Below, piece after piece: positions 1 through 11,330 of a stretch of DNA of 64,000 bases; within the stretch, counting starts at the first letter, position 1; the number at the start of each line of letters is the position of its first letter. Made by a program: the position numbers and the translations under genes. The DNA comes from Diphasiastrum complanatum (lineage: Eukaryota > Streptophyta > Lycopodiopsida > Lycopodiales > Lycopodiaceae): assembly GCA_029204225.1 (NCBI GenBank), contig CM055106.1, positions 3,948,039 to 4,012,038 of the forward strand, read 5' to 3'. The notes under the pieces are model-generated. The model was not told where the DNA came from. It did not search any database and was given only the letters and a program-made list of their open reading frames with translations.

Positions 1-1075
1 CATCCTCTAGCATGCATCACATTTTTGAATGAATAATTTAACATCTCTATAGATGGTAGGCCACCAATATTTAGCATTGGAAATATTTTTTGTAGTGTTT
101 TTAAGAGCATAGTGACCCCCAAAATGTTCCTCATGTACAGCGGTCGCCTCGGTTGGTTCTAAACATCGACAAAGACTATCGTCAGCTCCTAATTTATACA
201 ATATTCTATTTACAATCATATAAGGTCCTACTTTTGAAAGAAAAATAGTTTTTTGTTGTGTATAAAAATGTTCAAGATATGTCTGGTCCTGTAAAAAGTT
301 AATAATGTCCATATAAATTGATGTTTCCGATTGAATACGCATTATATGTTCATTTGAAAATTCATCAAAAATGGGTTCTAACTAGTTTTTTGTTTGGAGG
401 CGGGATATATAATCAACATTTTGTCAATCCTTGTCTCTTCTTAATTCTACTTCATAATTAAACTCATCTAATAATAATACCCATCTAGCTATCATATCCG
501 AAAGATCAGGGTTATTCACTAAATGTTTTAATGCGTAGTGATCTACGTGAAAAACAAAAGGGTATCCTAAAAGATAATGTCTTGATTTCTTTACTGAATA
601 AATCATCCCTAGTGCTTCTCGCTCGGTAGTATAATAATTCTTCTGATGCAGCGAGTTGCCTACCCGCATAGTAAATTGGATAATCTATATTCTAGTCTTT
701 TTGACTAAGTACTACACCTATTCCAAACGATGATGTGTCTACATATACATGGAACTTTTTGGCCCAATTTGGAGGTCTAACCCCAATGGCTTCTGCTAAT
801 GACTATTTCAATTGATCAAAAGCTTGCTGATGGTCGTGTGACCAATGGTACTCAACAGACTTTTTTAATAAACTTGTTAAAGGAGTCACTATTATAGCAT
901 AAGCTTCAATTATCCTACGATAGTGACCTACATGTCCTAGAAAACCTCTAAGCTCTCTTAAATTGGTCGGTTCTAATAATTCTAAAATCATTTTTATGTT
1001 TTCGATATCGGCTTGTATATCATCCTTCAAAATTTTATGTCCTAACAGGATGCCTTCCCTCATCCCGAAGTAACA
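1..1075 (-). pseudogene. Ty3/gypsy pol remnant (RT end, RNase H, integrase zinc domain)
   Basis: Three fragments lie in pol order on the minus strand. At 1063-803 is the end of reverse transcriptase and the RT-RNase H connection (LRELRGFLGHVGHYRRII, then PLTSLLKK). At 669-424 is the RNase H domain (TTEREALGMIYSVKKSRHY, LLGYPFVFHVDHYALKHL). At 342-7 is the integrase HHCC zinc domain (HEEHFGGHYALKN, then KYWWPTIYRDVKLF and CDAC). Stops and frameshifts separate them, so no polyprotein is possible. The fragment runs off the left edge, where the integrase core would follow, and is cut on its upstream side near 1075. The motifs are those of the gypsy (Metaviridae-type) pol order RT-RH-INT. The family assignment is secure; the lineage was not determined. 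Confidence 0.9.
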
Positions 1076-1195
1076 CTTAGCTGGATGCTTTGGACCTTAA
1101 ATCACTCAATTCTTTTGCTAACAACTCAATACTTTTCCTTAATGGATCCATCTTTTTGGATTTCTCCATTCTTTTCTTCCTATTTGAGTTCCTAT

Positions 1196-1304
<109 letters not shown>

Positions 1305-1309
1305 TTGAA

Positions 1310-1744
<435 letters not shown>

Positions 1745-2524
1745 TAGGCATAAAATGAGAGAGAATTTGAAGTAGATTAGAATAATTTGCTTATAGTAAT
1801 GGTTCAATTTTGTAAGATAGTGTTATTTTTTAATTGCTTGTACATGTGACAAAGATATTCAAAAAAAAGAAAAGAGAGCAAACATTGAAAGAGCTAGCAA
1901 TTGCACGCTTGCACTTAGGCTTTGAGTGAGTTCACCGGTGAGTTTGTGTTGTTATTTTTTGTGTTGTTTATTTTTTGTTTTGATTTGTTATTTTTTGTTA
2001 TACGTTATCTAACATAGTAAAAAATCAAATGTAATTTATCACTTTCATTTTGTTCAAAACAATTTTGTATTTCACCGCATACATTAGCAATTAGTTAATA
2101 TGCAAGAGTGAAATGTAGATAATTAAAATTTCCAATCCTAGGAAGGTGTGTAGCCCTTACTTTTCTCCCGTTAAAGGCAAGGTTCTAATCTTTCCAACTT
2201 GCATTGAAAAACCTACACGCCAGAGGGAATATGTGGTGACATTTTGAAATAGGACATAACCACAATGTTCAAGTAGTATAATTATCAGATTGCTTGCAAT
2301 TCTATGTGTAGAATGATCATTATTTGTAATTTTCATATCCTCATATGTGAAATACAGTAGGGTACTGATCACTTATTTTTATATTATGATTCAAATTAGA
2401 GCTTGCATTTCATTCATAAAGTAGATGCTAATTTTTCTACATTGGTAGGATTGTTGATTTGTTCTCTTTCTAATTCAAGTTCAATTTGTGGATTTGTATC
2501 ATCAATAATGTGAATTCTTTCACA
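1745..2524 (+). other. AT-rich stretch; right end is a probable copia LTR end
   Basis: No coding sequence seen. The right end reads TTCTTTCACA directly before a primer-binding site, so at least the last part should be the 3' end of a plus-strand LTR finishing in CA. The LTR start could not be located and no second copy occurs in the window. Confidence 0.45.
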
Positions 2525-2536
2525 TGGTATCAGAGC
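2525..2536 (+). other. Primer-binding site (tRNA-iMet type)
   Basis: TGGTATCAGAGC immediately follows a CA-ending LTR. This 12-mer is the standard copia PBS, complementary to the 3' end of plant initiator tRNA-Met. No gag or pol follows, so the element is truncated. Confidence 0.85.
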
Positions 2537-2984
2537 TTGTGTTTCAGGTTATGAAGGAGGAAATCATATCTATCAATGATTTGGTGAAGATATCAAGGCT
2601 AAAGCATGCTAGAGAGGATTCTACACCAAAATTGAGCTTCTTGCATATGTAGATTGGATCTTTTGCAAATCAAAGTCCTATATAGAGTTATAATCTTGTA
2701 CAGTTCCGATTTCTCATTTCACTTATTGGATTTGGATGACTTTTGGATCATCAGAAAAAACTAAGTGGTGGCTAATAGATTGCATATCAAGTTTTCAGCA
2801 TTTGCATGTAGAATTTGAAATAATTAATTTTTTGTGATTGTGTCAAAACCCTAATTTTGATTGGATATCTAGATAGTGAGGTTACTGAACTTTATTTGAG
2901 TGTGTTTCAATCTTAGGAACTGGCAAGAGTCATTAGATTGAGGATAGATCATAGATTGATCAAAATTTCACTATTCTATGTGTT
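2537..2984 (+). other. Retrotransposon leader remnant, no gene
   Basis: Untranslatable sequence downstream of the PBS. It probably holds the start of the leader of a truncated copia element. The junction with the minus-strand gene remnant that follows was not resolved. Confidence 0.4.
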
Positions 2985-4003
2985 GATTTGCTTGGTATAA
3001 GTGCTAGAAAAAAATTAAGTAGTTTCAAAACTTTTTCTCTTTGAAAACATTTGTTGTTGTTATCTATGACATGCTTTAGCCAAGCAATTGCATTTAAAGC
3101 ATCAGGAGAAACAGTTCGACCTTGTAAGAATACCCGTAATGTTGGTCTTTCTGAAGTCGTGCATGCATTTGTTGAAGCCGTGAGTTTCCAATTGCATGAA
3201 CTGCTTTGTAAAGTTTGCGACAAACCTCAAAGCATTCGTAAAATGAAAAAATGAGTTTTTGTTCGGTCTCACTATTGCACACAAATAACAATTTCTCTCA
3301 TCCTTACTTCGTAAAAAGAAGTTTGATCTTAATTCTTCAATTTCTTTGATACTCAACTTTTGCAAACAACAGGATGAGTAGCAAATAATATTCCGTACCT
3401 TTTGAATTTCAGATTTTGTAATCAACTGTTTTTGATGATTCATTAAATCAGGTGAGAATCTCAAGTCTCTCTTGAATTTTTTATTTTTGTTTGGAGTCTG
3501 ATCTATAAATTGAACATGTAACACTAGTAGGTGCTTGAACTAGTTGATTGGAATTTCATGACGAACATCGCTTTGACAAGGTCTCCTACGAACATGAGAA
3601 AAGCTTGAACGTCGCGGATCAACAGACTTATGTAGATCGGTTGATTTACTAGAATCGGTAACTGAGTGAATTGAAGATTTTGACTCATCACTCAATGATT
3701 CAACTTGTTCAAAGGACAATGTTCTAATTGTGCAGAGCTTGTATCTAAAGAGGAGGACGAGGTCGAAAGATTTGACACAAGCTGAGTTATAGGCGTCATT
3801 TCTTGAAAAGTACTTGCTTGAGGAATTTCAGAAGATGAACGGATAAATGATGATGATGTCACATCATTTATGAAAATATGTTCAGATTTAGGAGTGGTTT
3901 TATAAAAAAAGCTATCATTGGGAATATCAGATGAAGATGATGCACTTGTTGCAATGAATTGAGTTACAGCTACTGGAATAGAAGAGGTAGAACTATTTGA
4001 CAT
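2985..4003 (-). pseudogene. Decayed unrecognised gene, Ser-rich N-terminus plus Cys-rich domain
   Basis: The start ATG is the complement of 4001-4003. A polypyrimidine tract and acceptor (TTTCTTTTAG) end at 4011, so the message had a 5' UTR intron. Residues 1-100 (4003-3692) are Ser/Thr-rich and probably disordered. After stops, another frame gives a basic stretch and a Cys-rich motif (VRNIICYSSCCLQKLSIK, near 3400-3350), then EELRSNFF. The frame then shifts to give YECFEVCRKLYKAVHAIG (about 3240-3187). A third frame gives SPDALNAIAWLKHVIDNN (about 3110-3055). The order Cys cluster, CxxxxKLxxxxxxIG, then WLKHxI resembles the N-terminal part of transposase-like proteins of repeat-rich eukaryotes. 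That is a recollection of pattern, not a match. It is divergent from the gene at 11654-14115 and shares its palindromic upstream region. Function unknown. Confidence 0.5.
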
Positions 4004-4036
4004 CGTAATCCTAAAAGAAATTTTAACTATGTACTT

Positions 4037-4734
4037 ATGCTAAGCATAGACTCGTTAAAATAGTTAATACAAAACTAAATGTGCTCCAAAAACTTAACTG
4101 CAACCTATGCTGGTCAAAGAACAAATAAAAAGCTATGCAAACCTGAATAGACGTATACAAGAAAAACAATTAAATGCAAATGAGCAACAAGTCTAGAAAG
4201 TAACTGGTTAATTAAAATTTCCAACTGCTACCATGCCCTAAATACTGTTTGGCAGCATCCTTAGGGCTAGGGTTGACCCAAGAGTAGGTTGAGAGTTAGG
4301 TTTAGGTTTGGACGATCCCGGCTCAGGCTCGAGGTCAGCGTGAGGTGAGGTGAGTTGTGGCAACTCCATACCGACAGAAGCTGTGAGTCACAGCAACTTG
4401 GTCCCGACACAAGCTGGAGGCATGAGGCGGGGGACTCAAAAAAAAATTATTTAAGGACCATAGTCCAAGCATAACTCACCTCATCTACAAATTCAAAAGC
4501 ACACATGCTGCCAGAGCTCTCGCTACGACAAAGTCATGGCTTTCTATAGGATATTGCATACGTGCTCGCTCATAGATTTCTTGACGGTAAGATTATTTTC
4601 ATTTTTTAATTTTGTTCTATGATTAGCATGGGTATTAAACTATTGAATTAGTAAATATTCATTTATTAATTAGTATTCATCTTCTTAAAACTTGGGTGAC
4701 CTAGGCTCAGCATAGTGGTTGCACGAGTCCTCTC
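4037..4734. other. Upstream region of the minus gene; sparse half-palindromes and a GC-rich patch
   Basis: ATGCTAAGCAT at 4037-4047 lies in the presumed 5' UTR intron. Half sites CTATGCT or CTATGC occur at about 4107 and 4132. About 4260-4440 is distinctly GC-richer than its surroundings, with repeated GAGGTGAG-like words. No reading frame was found. This could be the promoter or 5' UTR exon of the minus-strand gene. Confidence 0.4.
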
Positions 4735-5050
4735 CTCTAATCTATGTTGAGCATAGGTTGCGTTCGGGTCCTTAGTAACAACCTATGCTCCACATAGGAA
4801 GCTGATGGCATTTTTCTATTCTTACCTGCTTGCTAACCTATGTTGAGCATAGATTTCATCTCTGGTCCTCTTCTAACCTATGCTCAACATAAGTTAGCAA
4901 ATAGATTGTGAAGACATCCTATGTTGAGCCTAGGTGGGACTAGAGCACGTGAGTGATGACCTATACTGAGCATAGGTTGCATCTTTGGTCCTCTTCTAAC
5001 CTATGCTCAGCATAGGTTGTCACTCGCGTGCTCTAGTCCCAACTATGCTC
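4735..5050. repeat. Array of 17-bp palindromes forming the left arm and centre of a large inverted repeat
   Basis: Variants of CCTATGCTSAGCATAGG occur at about 4740, 4783, 4833, 4877, 4921, 4963, 5000 and 5042, every 35-50 bp. On a larger scale, sequence left of about 4985 is the reverse complement of sequence right of about 5000. Examples are GAAGACATCCTATGTTGAGC against its complement across the copia insertion, and GGGACTAGAGCACG against CGTGCTCTAGTCCC. The right arm continues at 11331 once the copia element is removed. The spacer near 4985-4999 includes TTTGGTCCTCTTCT. Confidence 0.85.
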
Positions 5051-5893
5051 TGACAAAATTTTATTTTAAAGGACAATAATGATTGTATTCAATTATCATA
5101 GAGAGTTATTAGTTGCGTAATCAATGGATCTATCAAGTTCTACACTTTAGATCTTGATCTAGATTTACTACACTTATATTTAAGCAAGAGTAATGGATCA
5201 AAACTTCATAAACTAGTGAGAGTGGCCTCACACGTGTGGAGTACTGTCCAGTGTATGGCCTGCTTTGGTTCTTGATAGCAATCATTCATTAAAATCACAA
5301 TTCTATTGACTAGAAATCTCACGAAAGTGTAGAATGCAAAAGTCTCATCAATCTCGTTAGCAAAATGATGATCCTTTTGTGGATCAAGTACATCCATGAG
5401 TTTGGTACAGTCCAGCAGGTTTTCACACATGTGAAGATTGCCACATCACTCAGATCTATCCATTTGATCCATCATTGATCCTTATCCAAAGTTGACCTTC
5501 TAGAATATGGCTAAAATCCGAAGAGCTAGTCTCCTAGAATAAAGGAATATTTCCTACAAAATAGGATCTAAGGAAAATGGTCAACTCTTTCTTCTTGAAC
5601 TCTATACACACATGTGAACATCCACTTGCCATGTGGGAGCATTTACTCATGCACATGCAAGGATAAGCTAATTTCTAGGTGACTAGCCAACTTGACTAAA
5701 AACTAGTCATATCATGTTCACACTTAACTTGATTGATACAAAATCAAAATAGATGCTCACAAGTATGAAAAGTACTTTCTTTCACACGTGGGAACAATCT
5801 CCACACGTGTGAAATCAGATCATGAACTTTGTTCTCATGATTGATCTTTATTTACAATAAAAAATGACAAGTGAGAAGTGACAATTTTCAACA
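5051..5893 (-). repeat. 3' LTR of copia A
   Basis: 843 bp, TG...CA on the element strand. It aligns along its length with 10468-11330. It contains several CACACGTGTG palindromes (5229-5238, about 5803) that recur in unrelated LTRs of this window. Confidence 0.95.
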
Positions 5894-5907
5894 CTCCTCC
5901 TCAGTTC
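5894..5907 (-). other. Polypurine tract of copia A
   Basis: On the minus strand GAACTGAGGAGGAG abuts the LTR start TGTTGAAAATTG. This is the expected plus-strand primer position and it overlaps the pol stop codon. Confidence 0.85.
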
Positions 5908-7529
5908 TAATTTGGCAAATCTAATGTACATCTATCTACAATTCCAAGAGCATATCTTAACTTGAAAAATGGATCTTTTGACAATGGCTTGGCTAAGATA
6001 TCAGCTATGCATTTGGATGATGGTACATGATGCAGTTGCACCTCCTTGGATTGTACCTTCTCCCTGACAAAGTGATGAGCTATCTCAATATGCTTTGTTC
6101 TTGCATGGAAGATAGGATTGGAAGCAATTTGTTGAGAAGCTTGATTGTCACAATATATGTGAAGGATCTCCTCTACCTCTAGCACATGTAGTTCCATCAA
6201 GAGTCTTCTTAGCCATAGGAGATCTTTGGTTGTTGAAGTCAATGCCTTGTACTCGGCTTCACAAGAAGATAGTGAGATAGTATCTTGCTTTTTGGAAAGC
6301 CAAGATATTACTCCTCCACAAAGGAATGTTGCAAATGCACTAATGGACTTTCTATCCATCTTGTCACCTGCAAAACCTGAATCCGAGTAGGCTCTCAAGT
6401 GCAAGTTAGATCCTTCATAAAGTATGCCAAAAAATCTAGTACTAGAAACATATCTAAGCACTCTCTTGGCACTTTTCCAATGATGCACTAAAGGAGCTTG
6501 CATACTTTGACTCAACTTGCTTACACAAAAACTTAAGTCAGGTCTAGTGATGGTTAAATAGATTAGGGAACCTATAAGCTTTCTAAAGAGGGTGATGTCC
6601 TCAAAGGATGCTTCATCACCTTCATTAGTTGCTTTCACAACATGCTCCATAGGGGTGTCAATCCCCTTACAATCTTTCATACCAAACTTTTCAAGAATGG
6701 AAGAAGCATACTTAGATTGACTTATGAAAGTACAATTTCTACTTCTAGACACTTCTATCCCATGTATAAACTTTAGGAAGCCTAGATTTACCATCTTGAA
6801 CTCACTACATAAATCAACTTTTACTTTGCCTATGACTTCATCATCATTTCCTGTCATAATGATGTCATCAACATAAAGCACCAGCATGATGACCTTTCCT
6901 TCATTACATTTGAAATATAAAGAAGGTTCATAAGCACTTAGTACAAAGCCAAAGGAATAGAGAAAATCATACAACCTAGAGTACCAAGCTCTAAGTGCTT
7001 TCTTCAAGCCATATAGGCTCTTCCTTAAGTAGCACACCTTTTGTTCCTCACCAACCTTGATGAAGCCCTCGGGTTGCATCATGTAGATTTCCTCTTCTAA
7101 GAAGCCATTCAAGAAGGCATTTGTCACATCCATTTGGTAGAGATCCCATTTGAACAAAGTAGCAATGCAAACGATTAATCTAATAGTTACAAGCTTAGCT
7201 ATAGGTGCAAATGTTTCTTTATAATCCAATCCTTTTATTTGAATAAATCCCTTAGCAACAAGCCTAGCTTTGTACTTACTAATAGATCCATCTTGATTGT
7301 ACTTAATTCTATAAATCCACTTACATGCAAGTGGTTTCTTTCCTCTTGGAAGATTTACAAGATTCCAAGTATGATTCTCTTCTAATGCATCATACTCTAC
7401 TTGCATTGCATCTCTCCAAACTTTAGATTTATATGCTTCTTCAAAAGATGATGGTTCTTCAAGCAATGTAGCTAAAAAAGAGTAAGAGGTAGAAGATGTA
7501 GAGTCTTCCTTTTTATTTTCCTTGTCCAC
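5907..7529 (-). CDS. Copia reverse transcriptase-RNase H (open frame)
   Basis: 540 residues with no internal stop. The N-terminal part has the copia entry motif (SKVWRDAMQVEYDALEENHT, then ACKWIYRIKYNQDGS and KARLVAKGF). The fingers/palm follow with MDVTNAFLNG and MMQPEGF. KSLYGLKKA comes next, then the catalytic LYVDDIIMTGND near residue 220. SLIYLTITRPDL closes the RT. RNase H acidic residues are present in AYSDSGFAGD, SSCEAEYKAL and IYCDNQAS, and the end motif is ADILAKPL. These are all the residues expected for polymerase and RNase H chemistry in cDNA synthesis. The listed start is simply the first Met after an upstream frameshift; in the ancestor this region was part of a Gag-Pol polyprotein. 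It was probably not expressed as a free protein. Confidence 0.93.
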   Translation of the reverse strand: MDKENKKEDSTSSTSYSFLATLLEEPSSFEEAYKSKVWRDAMQVEYDALEENHTWNLVNLPRGKKPLACKWIYRIKYNQDGSISKYKARLVAKGFIQIKGLDYKETFAPIAKLVTIRLIVCIATLFKWDLYQMDVTNAFLNGFLEEEIYMMQPEGFIKVGEEQKVCYLRKSLYGLKKALRAWYSRLYDFLYSFGFVLSAYEPSLYFKCNEGKVIMLVLYVDDIIMTGNDDEVIGKVKVDLCSEFKMVNLGFLKFIHGIEVSRSRNCTFISQSKYASSILEKFGMKDCKGIDTPMEHVVKATNEGDEASFEDITLFRKLIGSLIYLTITRPDLSFCVSKLSQSMQAPLVHHWKSAKRVLRYVSSTRFFGILYEGSNLHLRAYSDSGFAGDKMDRKSISAFATFLCGGVISWLSKKQDTISLSSCEAEYKALTSTTKDLLWLRRLLMELHVLEVEEILHIYCDNQASQQIASNPIFHARTKHIEIAHHFVREKVQSKEVQLHHVPSSKCIADILAKPLSKDPFFKLRYALGIVDRCTLDLPN

Positions 7530-7539
7530 ATAGGTCAGC

Positions 7540-8465
7540 CTAGGGGGCTCGGCCTTGCTCCTTGTTGATCTTCTTGGTGCCCTTTGATAGGATCTTTGTC
7601 TCCATCCTCGGATTTGTCAAGATCCTCCTCGAGTTTGTCAAGTTCCTCCTCGGCTTTGTCAAGATCTTCAATGCACAATGGGTTAGATCATTAGACAAGC
7701 TTTTAGAAAATTGTGACTCATCAAAAAGTACATCCTTGCTTACCTTTACTCTCTTGGATATAGGATCATATATCCTATAGCCCTTGCTATTTTCTCCATA
7801 GCCAACAAAAATCCCTTTGAAGGAGGTAGCATCTTCCTTCCTTCTTGTCTCCAAAGGGATGTGGACATAACAAACACATCCAAAGACTTTAAAATCTTTT
7901 ACATTGGGTTTCTTACCAAACAAAGTTTGATAAGGTGAGATCCCATCAATAGCACTACTAGGAAGTCTATTACACAAGTAATTAGCACATGTTATAGCTT
8001 CTCTCCAAAATGAGATGGGAAGTGATGCATCAAGTCTTAAGGACTTTGCAAATTCACATAGACTCCTATTTTTCCTCTCGGCCACCCCATTTTGTTGGCG
8101 GGTGTAGGAACAAGTGTATTGCAATTTAATGCCATTGATCTCACAAAAGTCTTTCATTTTATTGGAGGTGTACTCTCCTCCATTATCACATCTTAGTGCA
8201 TTGATGCAAGTACTAAGTTGCTTCCCAAATAGAGACTTGGACCTAATGAAGCTTCATATACAGGACTTTTCTTTGATAGTAACTCAATCCATGCGAATCT
8301 AGTACAATCATCTATAAAAGTTACATACATCAAGGCACCTCCATTACTTGCATGTGAAAAACTATGTACATCAGAATGTATGAGATCCAAGGGAGAGGGA
8401 GATCTTGATGAAGATCTCTTGTAAGAAGATTTGTGTGACTTTGCAAGGCCACATGCCTCACACAT
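7540..8465 (-). pseudogene. Copia A integrase, frameshifted
   Basis: The core is spread over two frames. The first (8465-8195) has the zinc-domain end CEACGLAKSHK, then HSDVHSF and VTFIDDCTRFAWIELL. After a frameshift near 8195, the second has DNGGEYTS just upstream of 8157. It continues with YTRQQNGVAERKNRSLCEFA (the catalytic Glu is present), FWREAITCANYLCNRLPS, and KPNVKDFKVFGCVCYVH. A frameshift near 7660 shifts an acidic repetitive tail (KAEEELDKLEEDLDK type) into a basic frame. All three DDE acidic residues can be found, but not in one frame. It would insert cDNA into the genome in an intact element. Confidence 0.9.
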
Positions 8466-8695
8466 CTTTCCACACGTTTTGAAGCTCTTGGTAGGCAGAG
8501 AGCTAGCTCCTTGCTTGCCATTGACTCCATGGATTGAAGATTAGGATGGCCTAATCTCTTATGCCAAAGCTCCACTTGAGATAGGTCTTCCCTAGCCAAG
8601 TTCACACTTTCATTTGCAGCATTAGCATCCAACTTGAAAAGCCTACCTTGCTTAATGCCACTAGTTATGCACTTATCATTTTTCAGATCTAACAA
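8330..8695 (-). pseudogene. Copia A GAG-pre-integrase domain
   Basis: KLDANAANESVN followed by LWHKRLGHPNLQSMESM and ELALCLPRASKRVERC is the canonical segment between protease and integrase. It includes the HxxxxH of the zinc finger (WHKRLGH). The frame is left near 8460, where C-E-A-C continues in the next frame; one indel explains this. Confidence 0.88.
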
Positions 8696-9471
8696 ACTCC
8701 ATTCTTGAAATGTACATCTAGTCCATTGTCCATGAATTGTCCTACACTAAGCAATTTTCTTGAAATGTTAGGAACACACAAAACATTATCTAGATCTATC
8801 CTTTCAGATGTGCCTAAGCAAAGAGGAATAGATCCTATGCCATATGTCTTGCATTCTTGATCACTAGCAGTGAATATTGACTGCTTAGAGTCATTACAAG
8901 AGAGAAGAGTACAAAAATAATGCTTGTTAAAAGACATGTGGGAACTAGCCCCACTATCTATCCACCATGTGTCTTGACTTGTAGTTGGTGTAGATGCAAC
9001 CATTAAGGATATGTTGAATCCTTCCTCATCTTCTTCCTCTTGAGCAATTTTCCCTTGATCTCCATTTGCTTGTTGATTCTTCTTCAAGTAACATTCTGAG
9101 GCAAAGTGTCCTTTCTTCCCACAAAAGAAACACTTGAGCTTTGCCTTGTTCTTCACCTTGACTTTGAAGGTAGAACCTCCATTCTTCATCTTTTTGCCTT
9201 GATTTTTCTTGAATGGATGTTGTTTCTTCTTGCATTTGGATGTAAAGTTTGCTTTCTCCTCTCCTCCATTAAGTGACATGCCTTCCATTCTTGTCTTGAG
9301 GTGTAGGAGTCTACTCTCCTCAGCCACAAGAACATCATGCAACTTTTCAATGGATGGAAGAGTGTATTGAATAGCAAATGATTGGACCAAGTTGGTGAAC
9401 TCATCACCTAGGCCATTCAATATGATTTGTTCTAGCTCTTGATCTTGGATCTTTTCTCCTATAGCACTCAA
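8689..9471 (-). pseudogene. Copia A gag C-terminus, zinc knuckle and protease
   Basis: 260 residues. The gag helix region (EQIILNGLGDEFTNLVQSFA, then PSIEKLHDVLVAEESRLL) leads to a Lys-rich linker. A perfect CX2CX4HX4C knuckle follows (CFFCGKKGHFASEC, near 9132-9091). After an acidic linker comes the aspartic protease active site WWIDSGASSHMS (near 8970-8935) and the later LCVPNISRKLLSVGQ. It binds RNA and matures the polyprotein in functional relatives. The start is an artefact: sequence further upstream (9569-9511) continues gag but carries a stop and an indel. Confidence 0.92.
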
Positions 9472-9569
9472 TTCCTTGTTAAGAGATTTGATCCTAAGGA
9501 TATACTCTTATCCACTCTCTCCTCTTCTTTCATGCTTTGAAAGACTTGATTCCTTAGCATGAGGATTCT

Positions 9570-9875
9570 TTAAGTGTTATTGGATTCATAGATACTCTTT
9601 AATGCATCCCAAGGCTCTTTGGATGAGGCACAAGAAGACACCTCCTTCAAGAGGTCATTGCATACATTCAACTTTATGCAATGTAGAGCTAATCTTGCTC
9701 TCTTCTTGTATTTGGTTTGTTCTTGGGTAGCTTGAGGATCTTCCTCAACTCCTAGAGCTATGCCAAGGAGGTCATGGATCACTAGGAGTGATTCCATCCT
9801 CACTTTCCAAATGGAATAATTTGTGGAAGTGAGTCTCTCACTTGATTCCAACAAATAACCACCCATGGTTGACAT
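9570..9875 (-). pseudogene. Copia A gag N-terminus
   Basis: Starts MSTMGGYLLESSERLTSTNY, then SIWKVRMESLL, the standard copia gag start. It continues with KYKKRARLALHCIKLNV and WDALKSIYES. It stops near 9570 where the frame shifts into the 9471 frame. The same domain occurs at 45829 and 60751, so these three elements belong to one lineage. Confidence 0.92.
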
Positions 9876-10455
9876 TGTAGAATGAATGCTCTTCTAAATC
9901 ACAAAGATTTATGAATTTTAAAGATCTATGAAAAGACAAGCTCACAAGAGTGCCTATAGCCTTGTCTCTATCAAACTAGCACACAAGCTTGAATGATACA
10001 CAATTAGATCTTGACAAAAATTCCTAGCTTTCACTCTCACACAAAAAATTTCTTTACACTTTTCTTAGAGGTTTCACTTCAACTAAGGATCTGAACAAAT
10101 TAGCCTCTTATATCTGATCTTAAAGTCCAAAAAGAAATGCTTCAATGATCCAAAACTCTATTTGGTCATAGGCATTAGCCAGATTGAATCTAGACCAATA
10201 CTATGCTTCAAAAAGCACTAAAAATGAACTAGAATTGAGATTATAGGACCAAAAAACACAAAATAACTTGAAATGAAAGTTGTTGTATGGTTTTACAAGT
10301 GTGAAAAGTACATACATAGCCTCCAAGTTGATTTGATCCAAATAGAAACAAGCTATCACTCTAGATGAACTCACCCTCACTAGTATTGGCCAAAAAACAA
10401 ATTTTGCCAATGATTTTTGCAAGTTTTATGAATCAAATGATCACGCTCTTACTTA
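9876..10455 (-). other. Untranslated leader of copia A
   Basis: About 580 bp between PBS and gag with no coding signal. This is a normal leader position and size for this type of element. Confidence 0.75.
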
Positions 10456-10467
10456 GCTCTGATACCA
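10456..10467 (-). other. Primer-binding site of copia A
   Basis: GCTCTGATACCA on the plus strand (TGGTATCAGAGC on the element strand), directly adjoining the LTR end at 10468. Confidence 0.95.
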
Positions 10468-11330
10468 TGATAAAATTTCAGTTTAAAGGACAATAATGAC
10501 TGTACTTAACAATCATAGAGAGTTATTGGTTGCTTAATCAATGGATCTATCAAGTTCTACACTTTAGATCTTGATTGAGACTCACTACAATTAGATTTAA
10601 GCAACAAAACTTCAGAAACTAGTGATAGCGGCCTCACACATGTGGAGTACTGTCCACTGAATGGCCTACACCTAAAACAACAAGTACTTTGGTTCTTGAT
10701 AGCAATAATTATCTAAATCACAATTCTATTGACTAGAAATCTCACAAAAGTGTAGAATGCAAAAGTCTCATCAATCTTATTAGCAAAATGATGATCCTTT
10801 TGTGGATCAAGTACATCCATGAGTCTAGTACAATCCATCAAGTACATCCATGAGTTTGGTACACGTGTGAAGAGTGCCACATCACTCAGATCTATCCATA
10901 TGATCCATCCTTGATCCTTATCCAAAGTTGACCTTCTAGAATATGGCTAAAATCCAAAGAGCTAGGTCTCCTAGAATATAGGAATATTTTCTACAAAATA
11001 GGATCTAAGAAAAATGGTCAACTCTTATCTTCTAGAACTCTATACACACCTGTGAACATCCACTTGCCATGTGGGAGCATTACTCATGCACATGCAAGGA
11101 TAAGCTAATTTTTAGGTGACTAGCCAACTTGACTAAAAACTAGTCAAATCATGTTCACACTTAACTTGATTGATACAAAATCAAAATAGATATTTACAAG
11201 TATAAAAAGTACTTTCTTTCACACATGGGAACGGGCTCGCCACATGTGAAATCAGATCATAAACTTTGTTCTCATGATTGATCTTTATTTACAATAAAAA
11301 ATGACAGGTGAGAAGTGACAATTTTCAACA
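10468..11330 (-). repeat. 5' LTR of copia A
   Basis: 863 bp, homologous to 5051-5893. It has a local duplication (AAGTACATCCATGAGT twice, about 10808 and 10839) that is absent from the 3' LTR. It ends at the target duplication TGCTC. Confidence 0.95.

Larger units (their letters stand above)
5051..11330 (-). mobile_element. Complete Ty1/copia element A
   Basis: All parts are visible in minus-strand order: 5' LTR 10468-11330, PBS 10456-10467, gag from 9875, zinc knuckle and protease 9471-8689, integrase about 8465-7560, RT-RNase H 7529-5907, polypurine tract about 5894-5907 and 3' LTR 5051-5893. Both LTRs start TG and end CA on the element strand. The 5-bp target duplication TGCTC is at 5046-5050 and 11331-11335. 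Joining the flanks restores a member of the palindrome array (CTATGCTCAACATAGG), so the element is younger than the array. The LTRs differ by many substitutions and indels, and gag and integrase are frameshifted, so it is old and non-functional apart from a still-open RT frame. Confidence 0.97.

Noticed and set aside
3051-3254. 67-codon plus-strand frame at 3051-3254
   Set aside because: It is the antisense of the Cys-rich domain, which has motif support on the minus strand.
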